Assembly: GCA_019009955.1 (NCBI GenBank)
Contig: CM032230.1
Coordinates: 31,068,501-31,132,500, forward strand
DNA: 64,000 nucleotides
Source of the DNA: Riptortus pedestris
Lineage: Eukaryota > Arthropoda > Insecta > Hemiptera > Alydidae
Reading direction: 5' to 3'
Shown: piece by piece, positions 21,697 to 32,999 of the stretch
How positions within the stretch are numbered: the stretch's first letter is position 1
How the letters are laid out: every line of letters starts with the position of its first letter
The notes under the pieces: generated by a model
Database searches by the model: none
What the model was told of the DNA's origin: nothing
The model's input: the letters and a program-made list of their open reading frames with translations, nothing else
Program-made: the position numbers and the translations under genes

Positions 21697-21909
21697 TCAT
21701 TGGCCACAGAGGAAGGTCATAGGAACATTTGAGCTGGCCAAAATCATTAGAAAAACATTCCCCAATTTAGCAGGCACGGCAATGGAACTGCATTTATAAT
21801 GAGCCTTCTATCTTCCCCTGCTGACGCGTTGGCTGGGCGTAAACCCGCTTTAGAGTAGGAGAATGTTTGGATTAATTGGACTTCAGATTTCACAAACATG
21901 TTGGGCAAT

Positions 21910-22062
21910 AAAAAAAGTCCTTCACGCACGTATTATCTAAAAAAGTCAAGGTTCAATGAGACCATTTGGTATTTAGGCTTCAGATAAAATGCTTCATAAT
22001 ATAACAGCTTATGGTTGATATGACATGAGTAGGAGTGGGAATTTACTTAAGGCCCACAACAA
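21910..22062 (+). repeat. HelA 5'-arm fragment, long-arm subtype
   Basis: AAGTCCTTCACGCACG is followed by TTCAATGAGACCATTTGGTA, a TTTAGGCTTCAGATAAAATG block and GAGTAGGAGTGGGAATTTAC, collinear with the start of the copy at 32,349. The core and 3' end are missing. Confidence 0.7.
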
Positions 22063-22198
22063 CATTTTACTTGCCAAAATTGTTAGAAAAACATTCTTCA
22101 ATGCCCAATATAAACTTTCTAATTAGCTGTAACTGGTACGACAATGGAACTGTATTTATAATGAGCCTTCGCCTTGCTCTGCTGGCACGTGGGATTGG

Positions 22199-22817
22199 CC
22201 CTTAAGGGAAATCAGCAATTGAGGTAGTACTCATGACGCGAGTTTCGAAAAATTTCTTCAAATGTCCATCGATCCTACCCAGGAGATGACAAAAATGAGG
22301 TCCATTCAGAATTATATATATATTTGTCTGCTAACGCTCTAGCGGTGCAATCGTTTGCCTTGCTTGATCGTTACCAAACTCGGCATTTAATCGTTTTATA
22401 TAAAAAGGAAGATCAAGTTCGTTAATTGCTGAAGTCGGACCAGTGGGATATAGAGGGGGATTTTTGAAAATTCAAAATATCTCTGTTATTATGCATCAAA
22501 TCGAAAACTTGTATAGAATCAATCTTATCTTATATCTTATTGCAAATTAAATTTACTATGAATATTGTTCTATACATTTATTCTGTATCCTGAATATTAA
22601 CCGAGATATTTGCATTTGTATTATGTGCGTGGTCGGGAGGAGGGCTATGTTCGGGACTATCCGCCAAGAGCTCTGGCGGCCGTTTCCATAAACTGTTCGT
22701 CCCTCGTGAATAGGTTATAGATCCCTTCCTACTACAGATGTTATTAGGCAGATTTCTCGACTGTAAAACTTCACGTGGAAAATCTGCTTAGTTTAGCCCC
22801 TGCGTGACGGACTTTTT
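22199..22817 (-). repeat. HelA copy, 3' tip missing, short (TA)n
   Basis: It starts inside the palindrome (CCCTTAAGGGAAATCAGC) and runs to CCCTGCGTGACGGACTTTTT. The blocks and GAGAGCTCTGGCGGCCG arm match 14,784-15,480. The loss of the last dozen 3' bases is at the junction with a segment duplicated from 21,735. Confidence 0.88.
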
Positions 22818-22849
22818 ATAGTGGCAGAATGTTAATGAACATAGTGAAA

Positions 22850-23180
22850 AAAAACGTACATTCAACATTTATAAAACATTACATTTCCAATAAGATTGGT
22901 TCTACACAATTTTTCGATCCGACGATTAATAACGGAGATATTGAGAATTTTCGAAGTTCCCCACCTCTAAACTCTCCCTCCCACTGGTCCGATTTTCGCC
23001 TTTAACTAGCATGATCTTCTTTTTTACATAAAACGTACATATATATATAAAAAAAAATTTGAACGGAAATTATTTTTGTCTTCTCCTAGGTACGAGTAAT
23101 GGGCGATTGAAGACATTTTTCAAAAATCCCATCATGAGTACAACTTCAATAGCTGATTTCCCATGAGGGAAATCTTTTAA
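22850..23180 (+). repeat. HelA copy, 5' truncated, inverted next to its neighbour
   Basis: From TTTATAAAACATTACATTTC through ATTTTTCGATCCGACGATTA, a C-rich block, a short TATATATAT, TACAACTTCAATAGCTGATT and TCCCATGAGGGAAATC. It follows the minus-strand copy at 22,199-22,817 within about 30 bp, so the two form a large imperfect inverted repeat. Confidence 0.8.
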
Positions 23181-23189
23181 AATTCTATC

Positions 23190-24285
23190 GCATACCTTTG
23201 GACCATTGTCTGTGGAAATGCAACTTCCTCTGCACAATTAAGTCCATATTAATTGAGATTTGAAGCGAAATTGCCTAATGCAATTGAAAATTTAAGTCAC
23301 TCAATGTCTGAGCCAAAGTTCAGACGTAACACTTAAAGGTCTCGTGAAATTCATATGCCGGGGTTCATTTATGGTGGTCTTATAAGGATTTGTACATAGG
23401 CCGAATCACTAAACGTTGTGACAACTGCCAAAACTTCAAAGAACAATTGTCAAAATTTATCTGAATTCTCTTGGTAAAAAAAAAAATTCACATTTTAAAA
23501 TAAATTAATTTTTTATTGCTCGTTGTCACACAATCAATCCCAAGATTAACTCTAAACTCACGCTATGGACCTTAAGATATATTCACAAGAATATAGGACA
23601 CAACAATAATTCGAGAAAAACTGGAAGTTACACCCAAAAACAAAAGTACGTACCAATGTTCGTTGAAACCACACTGACCTCAATTGTTAACATATGAAAC
23701 TAGCTGAAAGTGGGTCTCAAAATCTCTTGATATTGTCGGAATACAAGGGATTTATGTTATATATTTAAGCCAATATATCCTTGGTTGAAAACTTCTGAGT
23801 CGAAATACTCCAAGATATATGGTTCTGCTCGAATATGGTCTCGTGCACCTCAAAGTTGATGTGTTCAAGCTAGCAAAGCTCTTCATTGATTAGCGAAGCT
23901 CCTAGAAATTCCAATTATCAGAACCCCTCGGAAATGCTTAGGTAGACTAGCAATATTGGATGGCTCTCTAAATAACCTGCCAAAGCATAACTGAGTAAGA
24001 AAGCTCAAAGGTGTCTTGAAAGAGCATGGCGAAGAAAACATATTAATTCTTATGAATGCCACTGTTCTCAGAAACGCCCATTCCTGAAAAAACAAACAAT
24101 ACAGTTGAAAATAATAAGTAGGAAAAACTCATGTTACTCGACTGTTTACGTTAGAGCTGAAATACGAAATCAATTCGGTATCCCTTTAAGAGAAATCTGC
24201 TAAAAATAAAAATAAAAAAAAAATTATTTATGCATATGAATGAATATAATCTTGTTTTATATTAAAATTCAGGGTTTTTTGGGGG
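23190..24285. other. Unique sequence with one HelA tip
   Basis: Nothing coding is recognised. At 24,178-24,206 TCCCTTTAAGAGAAATCTGC TAAAA is a decayed HelA 3' terminus without adjoining sequence. Confidence 0.4.
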
Positions 24286-24287
24286 GG

Positions 24288-24466
24288 TTTTACGTCCACA
24301 TTATGCTACTAGGCTAATCGGGACGGGTTATCTACCGGTTACCATCCTTTTCTAGCCAGGGTGGGAATAAGGAGTTTATTTAATGTGTCCGTCATTAAAT
24401 AAATTTCTACTGCCCAGGGCGGGATTCGAACCCGCCACTCTAGGTATGTCATGCGAGATTAGGACC
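24288..24466 (-). repeat. tRNA-derived SINE, partial head
   Basis: On the minus strand the B-box GGCGGGTTCGAATCCCGCCC is perfect, followed by the ATTTATTTAATGACGGACAC block, CCACCCTGGCTAGAAAAGGA, AACCGGTAGATAACCC and a TGGACGTAAAACC tail. The A-box end is cut at about 24,466, where the KRBA2-like element's second copy begins. Confidence 0.85.
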
Positions 24467-24478
24467 TCATTAGCTAAT

Positions 24479-24818
24479 ATGAAGTGCAATTCAAAGTTCC
24501 ACAATTTTCTCCCATGCTGTAACAAATAATAATAAAACTTGTTCTAAAATTTTCATTTAGAAATAACCTTATTCCAGCTTTTACCGGCAGACGCTGGGAA
24601 ATGTTAGGATTTACCAAAATCTGTTGGTAAAAGTCCAAAAAACGCATCCTGATTGTGATAATTCTAGCTTTTACCAAGCCTCTTGGGAAATCTTATGATT
24701 TACTGGCTAAAGTCCGACTTGAAAGATAAAATCGGACATTTACCAACGCTTCTGGTAAATCCTAAGAGTTGCCGGTAAATCTTAGGATTTTCCACACACC
24801 GGGGTTTTACAGTAACAT
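24479..24818 (+). mobile_element. KRBA2-like TIR element, solo end (second copy)
   Basis: The last 16 sense codons of the same transposase tail remain at 24,479-24,526 (MKCNSKF, HNFLPC, NK, then TAA at 24,527), matching the 18,970 copy. After it come the same ACCAAAATCTGTTGGTAAAA and AACGCATCCTGATTG blocks and the terminal repeat GGGGTTTTACAGTAACAT. The other half is missing; a SINE fragment occupies the break. Confidence 0.8.
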
Positions 24819-24993
24819 ATACACTATAGGGCTATACAGAGGGCTTCAAAACTGACAGTAGAACAGGTCATCGACAATCATGTGTACAAATTTAACCTCC
24901 CTCGGGACAAATTTTTTTTTACAGGAAACCAACAATGCAATAATACTCGCTCTTTATAATATTGAGCCAAATGTTACGTAAAATGTCTTACTC

Positions 24994-25262
24994 GGCACAG
25001 ATTCAATAGGCTCATTACTTTCACTAAGGAACATTTAAAATACCATCAGAAGTCCGAATTCTCCGCTCATATTTACAGGCTTAAACATGTAAATATAACT
25101 ATGTTATGGGTTCCCGATCATGAGAACATACGCCAAAATACTATAGTAGACAAACACGTCAAACTAGCCACAAGGAAAAACACCATTGACATGACCTTAG
25201 TAACCGTAGCAGAACTTATGCAAAGTAACAAAAAAAGAAATACTTATCATATGAAAAGGTAA
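24994..25262 (+). pseudogene. RNase H domain relic of a non-LTR retrotransposon
   Basis: In one frame GTDSIGSLLSLRN (the TDS strand of retroelement RNase H) is followed by a stop. In the next frame HVNITMLWVPDHENIRQN continues with VDKHVKLATRKN and ends at TAA 25,260. The WVPGH..I.GN..AD..AK pattern with H and D is the C-terminal part of RNase H in Jockey/R1/I-type LINEs; here G of PGH is D and the AD is VD. At least one frameshift and one stop. RNase H removes the RNA strand during target-primed reverse transcription; this fragment is dead. Confidence 0.7.
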
Positions 25263-25389
25263 ATGGCTGAACTCTAGTAGTAAACTAAGAGAAGTTAAAT
25301 ATTCAGTGAAGCCGTGGTATTCGAACCTAAAACAATACGTGACGAAGTCATACTTACTACATTGCGACTTCATTGCTAACAAACTCTGA

Positions 25390-26070
25390 CTTACTGCAAA
25401 CAATGACATTAGTTGGTTTATTAATTTCCCATTATTTATTTACTCGTAATCTATTATCGTAACTTTAATTTTTTACTCTTTATGTTAATTTACTTATTAG
25501 TTTACTGTTCATTTTTTATGTAGTTCCCTAGTGAATTTAATTGATAATATTTCAAATGTATATATCCGTTTCATATTTTTTTTAGTTTCGTTTTAATGTT
25601 ATTTTTGTATGGTTTCTTTAGTTTTCTCGGTATTTTGTTTAATTTTATTTTTTGGTCTGCATGTGAGCTCACTGTCTTTTGTAGCGGAGATCTAAATATA
25701 TAAATTAATCCTATTGTATTGTCTTATGAAAATAAATAATGAGACATGATTATTGACTTACGCACAAAGGTAATGTCGATGTTGGGTTTGATGTGATGTG
25801 GGTGTGCTAAATTGAAATTAATTAGGTGCCTGTGTATGTGGGTTTAGTATACCAGAGATGTTATGATACCCTCAACCTACAATGTCAGCCAACCATCTCT
25901 ATCGTCTATTTCTGTCATCTTGATTTATTTAAATGGATGGATAGAGGTAAATGTCAAAGGCTGTATAGCATGTGTCAGTAAGTTGGCTTGGATTTTATAC
26001 ATATTTTCCTTTAATAATTTTTCTAATGACACAGAGTCATTAGTAGAATTCATGATAACGAGCTGGGTAA
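25390..26070. other. A+T-rich unique sequence
   Basis: No gene is recognised. The 113-codon open stretch at 25,863-26,204 runs into a HelA end and short direct repeats and is not credible as coding. Confidence 0.4.
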
Positions 26071-26076
26071 AAAAAA

Positions 26077-26123
26077 CGTCCGTCACGCAGTGGCTTCGTA
26101 AACTGAGCAGATTTCCCACGTAC
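26077..26123 (+). repeat. HelA 5'-end fragment
   Basis: CGTCCGTCACGCAGTGGC, then TCGTAAACTGAGCAGATTTC and CCACGT: the first 45 bases of the element with few changes. A matching 3' end lies at 26,690-26,818 in the same orientation, so the middle may have been replaced. Confidence 0.75.
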
Positions 26124-26137
26124 AGTCATTACAAACT

Positions 26138-26207
26138 ACTGTTGCGTTATCTATACAAAATCCATCGGCGTAATCTATACAAAATCCATTGGCGATATCT
26201 ATGAAAA
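26138..26207 (+). repeat. 24-bp direct repeat, about 2.5 units
   Basis: The unit CTATACAAAATCCATCGGCG plus a few bases occurs twice with one change, then a partial third (ATCTATGAAAAT). Confidence 0.8.
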
Positions 26208-26689
26208 TGCTAGAGCAAATGGTGAGTTAACTCCAAATTGGATATAATTCTTATTTAAAGGTTAAACATAATACATTTAAGCATTCATAAATAATAATCT
26301 TAATGTGCTCGGTGCTGGGAATACTCAGGATATAAAATATATGGTCATTTATAATGGCTTATGTAATGCAATGTCAATTTCATTGCACTACTGATCTCAT
26401 CTCATCATATATTCTCTACTTCCTATACAAATCCTACTAGTAACCTGAACATCAACATCCCTCGTTTGACAGATCTTAGTGGTAAGTAAACAGATCTGGA
26501 CTAAACGTAAACAACTAATACGGTGAACAGAGCATAAAACCCACTGACTAACGGACAACCAACTCAGTACAACTATTGACAGGCTTGAAGATGATGCCAT
26601 CGCATCGAAAGCGCTTGCCAGCGGTACTCAACCATCAGCCAGTGACGACGGTCTCCACCGAGAGGTATGACAATAATTTTAAAGGTCTT

Positions 26690-26818
26690 CAATGCCATCC
26701 ATATATATAAAATTTTGAACAGACCTCTTGTTCGTATTCGTCCTAGGTAGGATAAATTGGCATTTAAAGAATGTTTTTGAAAATCGCGCCACGAGCGTAA
26801 CCTAAATGGGAAAATGTC
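26690..26818 (+). repeat. HelA 3'-end fragment, decayed
   Basis: A short TATATATA tract is followed by TTTGAACAGACCTC, TCGTCCTAGGTAGGATAAAT, AAAATCGCGCCACGAG and AACCTAAATGGGAAA. Confidence 0.55.
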
Positions 26819-26824
26819 AGAAAT

Positions 26825-27755
26825 CCTGATCTTAAATCTCTATATTGTTTTGATACTCTGCATGTTTCAAGCCACAAGGGTCCCTTTCAGATACTCTTCA
26901 AATAAAGACACAATTATAAAACATAGACACAGTGTCGCTATACATACCCATGGAAAATCCTCAACGAAATAGCTTTAAAAATATTAACTTTTATTAACTT
27001 TTTCTTAGTTGACCAACCGCCAAAACATTGACTGTAAAGCAATATTGTTAGTATACTAGAAATCATCACTTCCTCTATTAACAGTAACTGCTAACCAATT
27101 TAATTAAATTATATAAAGTATATAAAAAATCTTCCTCCAATTAATATACAAAACATTCCACAATTAAAATAAATAATTCAGGGGTACTAATGTTGAAAGA
27201 AAAGAAGTATAACATTTACATAAATAACGATGAGAAGATTTCCAGCTGGTTATAAATAATGGGAACATCTTTACTCCTTGGCTTAATCATGATTTCCAGA
27301 AATCATTCTTTTCGTCTTTTACCACTGTTACTCTGGGTTGATTATTTTTAGTAGATCATTCAATGTTTCTCATTTACTGCCAAGAAATACTAATGGAGCT
27401 GTTTTCATTCAACTAAATTAAGCATAATAAGAAAAGACAAATCCAATTATGGTTTAAATTTGTTGTTAATTAAATGTATATCCGTTTTCCGGATTAACTT
27501 GAGCGCAATACATTTTCTTCATGTAAGCATAAATTACTTACGAGCTTTATTTTTTCATTGTGTTTTTAAAATAAATAAAAAACCCTCATGCTTTCGCTGT
27601 AATATAAAATATTGCTTTTATACTTTGTACATAATAACTTGAACATCTATATCATGTGCACAAATTATCAATTTTAGATAAACCACTGCATAATATATAT
27701 ATATATTGGCATTGTGAGGATTTCGGCTATCTGCTCCAGTGATTGGAATTTTTGT
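26825..27755. other. A+T-rich unique sequence
   Basis: Nothing recognised. Confidence 0.4.
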
Positions 27756-27764
27756 TCTGCAAAT

Positions 27765-27794
27765 TTTCGATAGAACTGCGTCCATCTTCGTCAG
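27765..27794 (-). other. Hammerhead-like core motif downstream of the GIY-YIG relic
   Basis: CTGACGA, a 6-bp stem (GATGGA/TCTATC, one G-U pair) and GAAA are in the order of a hammerhead ribozyme core, 33 bp beyond the stop of the relic. There is one unpaired A before the stem, and I could not fold convincing stems I and III. Hammerheads are known in Penelope-like elements; activity is not claimed. Confidence 0.3.
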
Positions 27795-27826
27795 GCATAA
27801 ATTTGATTTGAATGGAGTTTTTTATT

Positions 27827-28040
27827 TTATTTTAGTATGGCTTTCCACGTTTCTGAAAGTATAACACCTTCCACGCCGTTTATAGTATTTGTCCTCTTAT
27901 TTATTTCTAGGGCTTCAAGGACTAATCTTTTACCGAGGTGGTCCTCCCTGTGTAAAACTTTTGTTTCGTCAAATTTAATTTGGTGGGGACAAATACTTGC
28001 GTGCCACACAAAATATTCAACGAAACATTTTTTTCTCTCT
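27827..28040 (-). pseudogene. GIY-YIG endonuclease C-terminus, Penelope-like retroelement relic
   Basis: The minus-strand frame reads EYFVWHASICPHQIKFDETK, VLHREDHLGKRLVLEALEIN and then NGVEGVILSETW before the stop. H.i.fd..KVL.RE....KRl.lEa.eI......N...G..lS..W is the C-terminal part of GIY-YIG endonuclease domains fused to Penelope-like reverse transcriptases. The E in lEALEI is the metal-binding residue expected there. The GIY-YIG motif and the RT are not found upstream, so it is a 5'-truncated copy. A retroelement-tail hairpin follows on the same strand at 27,765-27,794. Confidence 0.5.
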
Positions 28041-28074
28041 CTGCAATATTTTTTAGTTATGAAACTTTAATGCA

Positions 28075-28580
28075 TCCATATATTTCCATTAACAATAAGC
28101 CAATAAATATATCCTAAACTGTTAGGCCTCTGATAGAAAAATCTTATATCATCAATCCTATTGGTAATTTAATGCACTGCAATTGCTTTTTTATACTTTT
28201 TTTCACTTACATAGATATATTTACCTTTAATAATAGTCTAATGTAAAACTTCTAGTATATTATAATATTTGTGGTTTTTATTAATTTTATTTAATATTCA
28301 TTTATTTTGTTTAATTTTTGTTTATTGTTGATACAGTTTTTGTTATTTTTCTATTATATTGATTTTAATTGATTGTTAAATTTTGAACCAAATCGTCTAG
28401 TTGCGATTAAATAACTTACATGGATATTAACCAAGCTTTTTGTACTTCATTGATTTCTGCCTTTCATGACTTCCAAATCTACTCATCAATAATCATCAAA
28501 TTTTCGGATGAAATTTTAAGTCCTGTTTACTTAAGCTTCGCATTATGAGAGAATTGGAGATAAATATCAATATGGTATTG
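28075..28580. other. Very A+T-rich sequence, nothing recognised
   Basis: Long T-rich stretches; no repeat match and no exon. Confidence 0.4.
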
Positions 28581-28583
28581 TAG

Positions 28584-28637
28584 TAGGTGAGAAACCTGCT
28601 TAGTTTGCGCAGCTCCTCATTCACAGACTTTTTCTAA
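28584..28637 (-). repeat. HelA 5'-end fragment
   Basis: GAGAAACCTGCTTAGTTTGC, then GCAGCTCCTCATTCACAGAC and TTTTT: the reverse complement of the 5' terminus with several changes. Nothing else of the family adjoins. Confidence 0.55.
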
Positions 28638-28739
28638 GCAACAGGGAGTATTTCATTGATTTTAGTTCAGTTTAAGTTTATTTTAGCAGCAACAGCAGGT
28701 ACTTCCATAAAACAGCGAGAGCAGAGAGAAAGAGATTCC

Positions 28740-29100
28740 GAAAGATGCTGCCCTTGCTTGTTTCATATTTACATCAGAGAGGTTGGGGGGGGGGGGTAGT
28801 CGCCTTTGAGGGGCCCCTCTTAAAGAAGATTGACTGAGTATAAAATTACTGGTCCGGGATATAGCGGGAGAGCCGGGGATAAAAGCCGAATAAAGCGGGT
28901 ACGTATACAGGGAGAGGGATGGTAGGTGAAAGGTGTAGGGTGGTAAATTTGGTATGGGATCTCATTTTTCAGAGCAATGACCGCAAAAGAAGAATAATCC
29001 CAGCCGAAGAGAGGCAAAGGAGGAGAGAGGCGGTGGGTAGGCAATATTGAGCGAGGTACACACCCAGGCCATGGTCTGTATCCATCAAACTCACTTCATC
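28740..29100. other. G+C-richer island, function unknown
   Basis: A G-run (about 28,782-28,795) leads into a purine-rich, CpG-containing stretch that stands out from the surrounding A+T-rich DNA. It contains a TATA-like GGGGATAAAAGCC. No reading frame is convincing. It could be a regulatory element or an unidentified repeat. Confidence 0.25.
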
Positions 29101-29154
29101 CTCTCTCTAGCGCAGATGGCTACTCACAAACAGCCCCTAAAAGATACATTGGTG

Positions 29155-32100
29155 AGGGAAACTATTGTATTTGCTATGATGAAAATTATACGAGAATGCA
29201 TTATTTATTTTATGAATTAAACAATATTCGTCATAATTAATCATATTTGAGACGTACTGATTTTTCATCTAGATGCACAAAGATAATGTTTAACGTGCAC
29301 TTCTAACCGATGTCTAGCTGAATATCAGCCAACCTACTTCGGTTATATCAATAAAGTATGTCGTCAGCGCATATTTTTTGTAAAACACAAGAAATACATA
29401 ATCAAATCTTTACTGGAAAATAAATTTACTTTTCTTCATTACATACACAATCTAATCATAACACTTCACAGGGTTTTCATTAAAGGAGTTGAAAAAGTAG
29501 CAGTTGCCGGGGCACATAGTGTTGTATCTGAGCAGGTGGATAAATTATTTCATTTGGTTGTTTAGACATCATAATTTAGATAGCATCAGTGCAATATTGA
29601 AACTTCATACCATGTCCCAAAAACACTACTTTTCACTAATAGTGTTTGTGTATTCACAAATAGTATCATCCAAGTGAATGACTGGATGTCTCCTAAAAAC
29701 TTAATTTTTTTTCGATTGGCATTATAGATGTTTAGCCGCCCCGAGTAAGACCAGAGGGATTTGAGGTCCAAGTCTTTCGTAGAGAGTGACCGAATTGAGG
29801 TACAACCCCGCTTATCCGAGGAGGACCTGGAATGAGCTCCAGTAAACTGATTGCATTGTGCCCCCGTGGTCAGCCTGCCTGTGGGCGGGATCTAAGAGAC
29901 TCCCAATCGTTAGTCATCTCTAGAAGCTGTCAAACGTATATCCTTAGACTCCCGCTGGTCCATAAGCACAGCGACTTTAGCGCGCTCTGCTAGTGAACTT
30001 GTGAACTAATGTTCTCCCTTGGGTTGTAGCAGACGCCTTATCACGCATAGCCACCGACGCCCCTTTTCTGTATATTTTGGACGATTAAAATACCACAGTA
30101 CTCATACGACAGAGAATAATGTGACAACGTCCCAAGAGAATTCGTAAGAAAGTCGAAATTCTACTATACTGTTATAAGTTTCTATGTTTTAAACGTAGTT
30201 TATTAACATCCGGTTTGTGCTATTAAGACTAATAGGGACATCATTCCTGCATATTACAACCCACTTTTTGCTAAGATCGTTTAAAAAAAATGTATTTAGT
30301 CTGATCATCACGAGATAAATTCCTATTATTTACCCGGAATATGTAGCATCTGAATTTTGATTATTTCTGTACATTTTTCAAAGAGTTAAAACCAGCTTTT
30401 AACCTTTTATGCAATATCAAATATCCTATTTCGAGAAACAAAATGTTTAGTCAATTGTTCAAAATTGTACACTCTGTTAAGCCAACTTTAACAGTGCAAT
30501 AAATACTATTATAACTTTAGTTCCTAGTCTTTGGATAACGATTATTTGTATTGGGAACATAACAGAATTGATCGTAATCCAAAAACATAAGGGTGACATT
30601 GCGTATGGTGACGATAAGAAACAGTGCGGTAGATTCCCAAACTCTGCAACCCTTGTTAAAGTTTTAAAATACAATGAATGAATAAAAAACGAACAAATAC
30701 TTCAATGCCTTATTTATTCTGTATAAGTAATTGTATAAGTATAACTAAATAGATGATATAATATACGCTTTTAAGAAAATGTTTTAGAAAAGTTATTTTG
30801 GGGCCAAGAACATGATAAAAATGAAGTGAAGACAGAGCTTAGAAAGCATGAAAAAATAAACTTTTAGTGATAGTTTATAAAGGGCTCTATTATATTTCTC
30901 AGTATGGAATTTTGATTTATTGAGTTTGATTGATTTATGTAACCCTGGTTGTCTTATTTTTTTAATGAAATGGATTAAGCTTCATCATAACGTTCTGGGA
31001 CTATTGTCTGATGAGGTTTTTATTTATCTGTACTATGAAGACGTTAGGCATTTGGAAAACGTTAGGTAATGTAGAAAAATATGAACTTATCAAAACATTA
31101 TATGGATTACTTGGAAGATGTAGAAAAATAGTTAAGCCTAAGTAAGGAATCTATAATTCAATATAGCCCCTCTTCAAGGAATTTAGACTTTAAATTTGAG
31201 CCTCCTGACAATTTTAGGTTGCTTTTGGAGTGTCAGACCATTCAGAATAAATTAATCAGACACACCATGAAATATTAAATAGCTAGGAAACTTATGACCA
31301 AAATGCAGTTAAGTCCTGTTTGTACATGGACGCATTTATTAGCGTCAGGTTAATAATTGTATAATTAATTCGGTCCTTAATTCTCGTCTCTAAAGCTTAG
31401 GCGGTGTCCTAAAGTGTCTCAGAGGAAGCACTTGAGAGTAAATCTGGAGTTTCTACTGTACGAAACTTGACAAAGCTCTGAGAACCACAGGCTTCAGCTC
31501 AGACCACACAAACTAAAATTAGGTTAATTAGCTTAGCTGAAAGACACACAACCAGCATGAAATTCAAGCTTTTCTCGATAGAATTAAATGTTTTCCACAA
31601 AGCGTTATTTTCCGGCTCGTGCGAAGCTGGAGGTCCCAATGTTTTACATTTAAATTTACACCTTATTCTATTGTATTAAAATGTTAAAAATAAATTACTG
31701 GCTCATCAACTTCAAAAAACATATATTGTAAGAATGATAATTACTAAATCTGTACTGACGAAAGTATTAAGTGAATCTACAAATCCTTTATTTTCTCCTT
31801 CTGCACAGTCAAACAAACCTGATCAAAAGATGGGCCACTATTGTTCCAAGCGACTGATGGATCTTACGGCAGTTCAAGCGAAAACATAGGCAGATATATA
31901 CTTCTACATGGAAGCCAACTTTCTCGTCTTGTTATTGCCTAATTGACGTGATCAGATTTATAAACTTATATCCGACTTATTTGGGGAAACAAAATCTGTT
32001 ATTGGGACCACATGACTTCCTTGTGCTCTTATCAAATTAAATATTTAAAATGATTGCTGCACTTCATTTAAAATTATTTCATTTGATAGAGATATATGAT

Positions 32101-32345
32101 ATCCCCTTATCGCGAAGCGTAGCATAAAATAATGTCATAAAACCTTTTGAATGAATGAATAAAGTAAATTTTATTTTCGTTTCCACATTTAACAATTCTA
32201 CAATATAAAGAAATACATAACCACACAATACCAATACAATATAAAGAATTACATAAGCTTGAGTGACATTTTTTTTTTACATTGGAAATAAATGTAAATT
32301 GGAAGTTAAATAAAATAATAAATATTTACGGTAACAAACCAAAAA
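29155..32345. other. Long stretch without recognised features
   Basis: No HelA, SINE or LINE match was found. About 29,790-30,060 is G+C-richer with several CpGs but gives no clear exon on either strand. The rest is A+T-rich and looks intronic or intergenic. Confidence 0.4.
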
Positions 32346-32348
32346 ACA

Positions 32349-32803
32349 AAAAGTCAGTCACGCAGGGACTGCGTTAACTAAGCAGATTTCCCACATACGT
32401 CACGTATTTGCATTTATCTCAAAACTTAATAGTCCAATGAGAACAATATTTGGTATTTAAGCTTCAAATAAAGTGATTCATAACATAATAGAATATTGAA
32501 AATATGAGATGAGTAGGAGCGGGGCTTTACTGAAGACCGAAAACTAAAAAATGAAGATAGTGAAAAATGTACATAACAACATTTATAGAACATTATATTT
32601 GCAATAAGATTGGTACTATACAATGTTTCGATCCGACGCATAATAAGATATATTCAGAATTTTCGAAAATCTCCCCCTCTAAACTCCCGCCCCTCCCCCC
32701 TGGTCAGCCATTAACGAACTTGATCTTTCTTTTTGTATAAAACAATTATATATCAAGTTTGATAACGATAAGACAAAAATTGCGACCGCTATAGCGGTAA
32801 CAG

Positions 32804-32861
<58 letters not shown>

Positions 32862-32990
32862 CGTTTTGAACGGACCTCATTTTCGTCATCTCCTGGGTAG
32901 GATCGATGGACATTTGAAGAAAAATTTCGAAAATCGCGTCATGTGTACAACCCCAATAACTGATTCCCCTTAAGGGAAATCTGCTAAAAA
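32349..32990 (+). repeat. HelA copy, complete, long-arm subtype
   Basis: AAAAGTCAGTCACGCAGGGA to TTAAGGGAAATCTGCTAAAA. The long arm (GGTATTTAAGCTTCAAATAA, GAGTAGGAGCGGGGCTTTAC) precedes the common core. (TA)n occupies 32,808-32,858. It is in the same orientation as the next copy at 33,475. Confidence 0.9.
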
Positions 32991-32999
32991 GAAATTTAT

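Noticed and set aside
24288..24466. A functional tRNA gene on the minus strand
   Set aside because: The B-box is perfect, but there is no acceptor stem, and the body matches the SINE at ten other places.
25315..25388. A second tRNA-like sequence on the minus strand (GGTTCGAATACC)
   Set aside because: The B-box-like motif is good, but the A-box and stems are weak and no second copy was seen; not strong enough to list.
25863..26204. 113-codon plus-strand gene
   Set aside because: It runs through a HelA 5' end and into 24-bp direct repeats; no motif.
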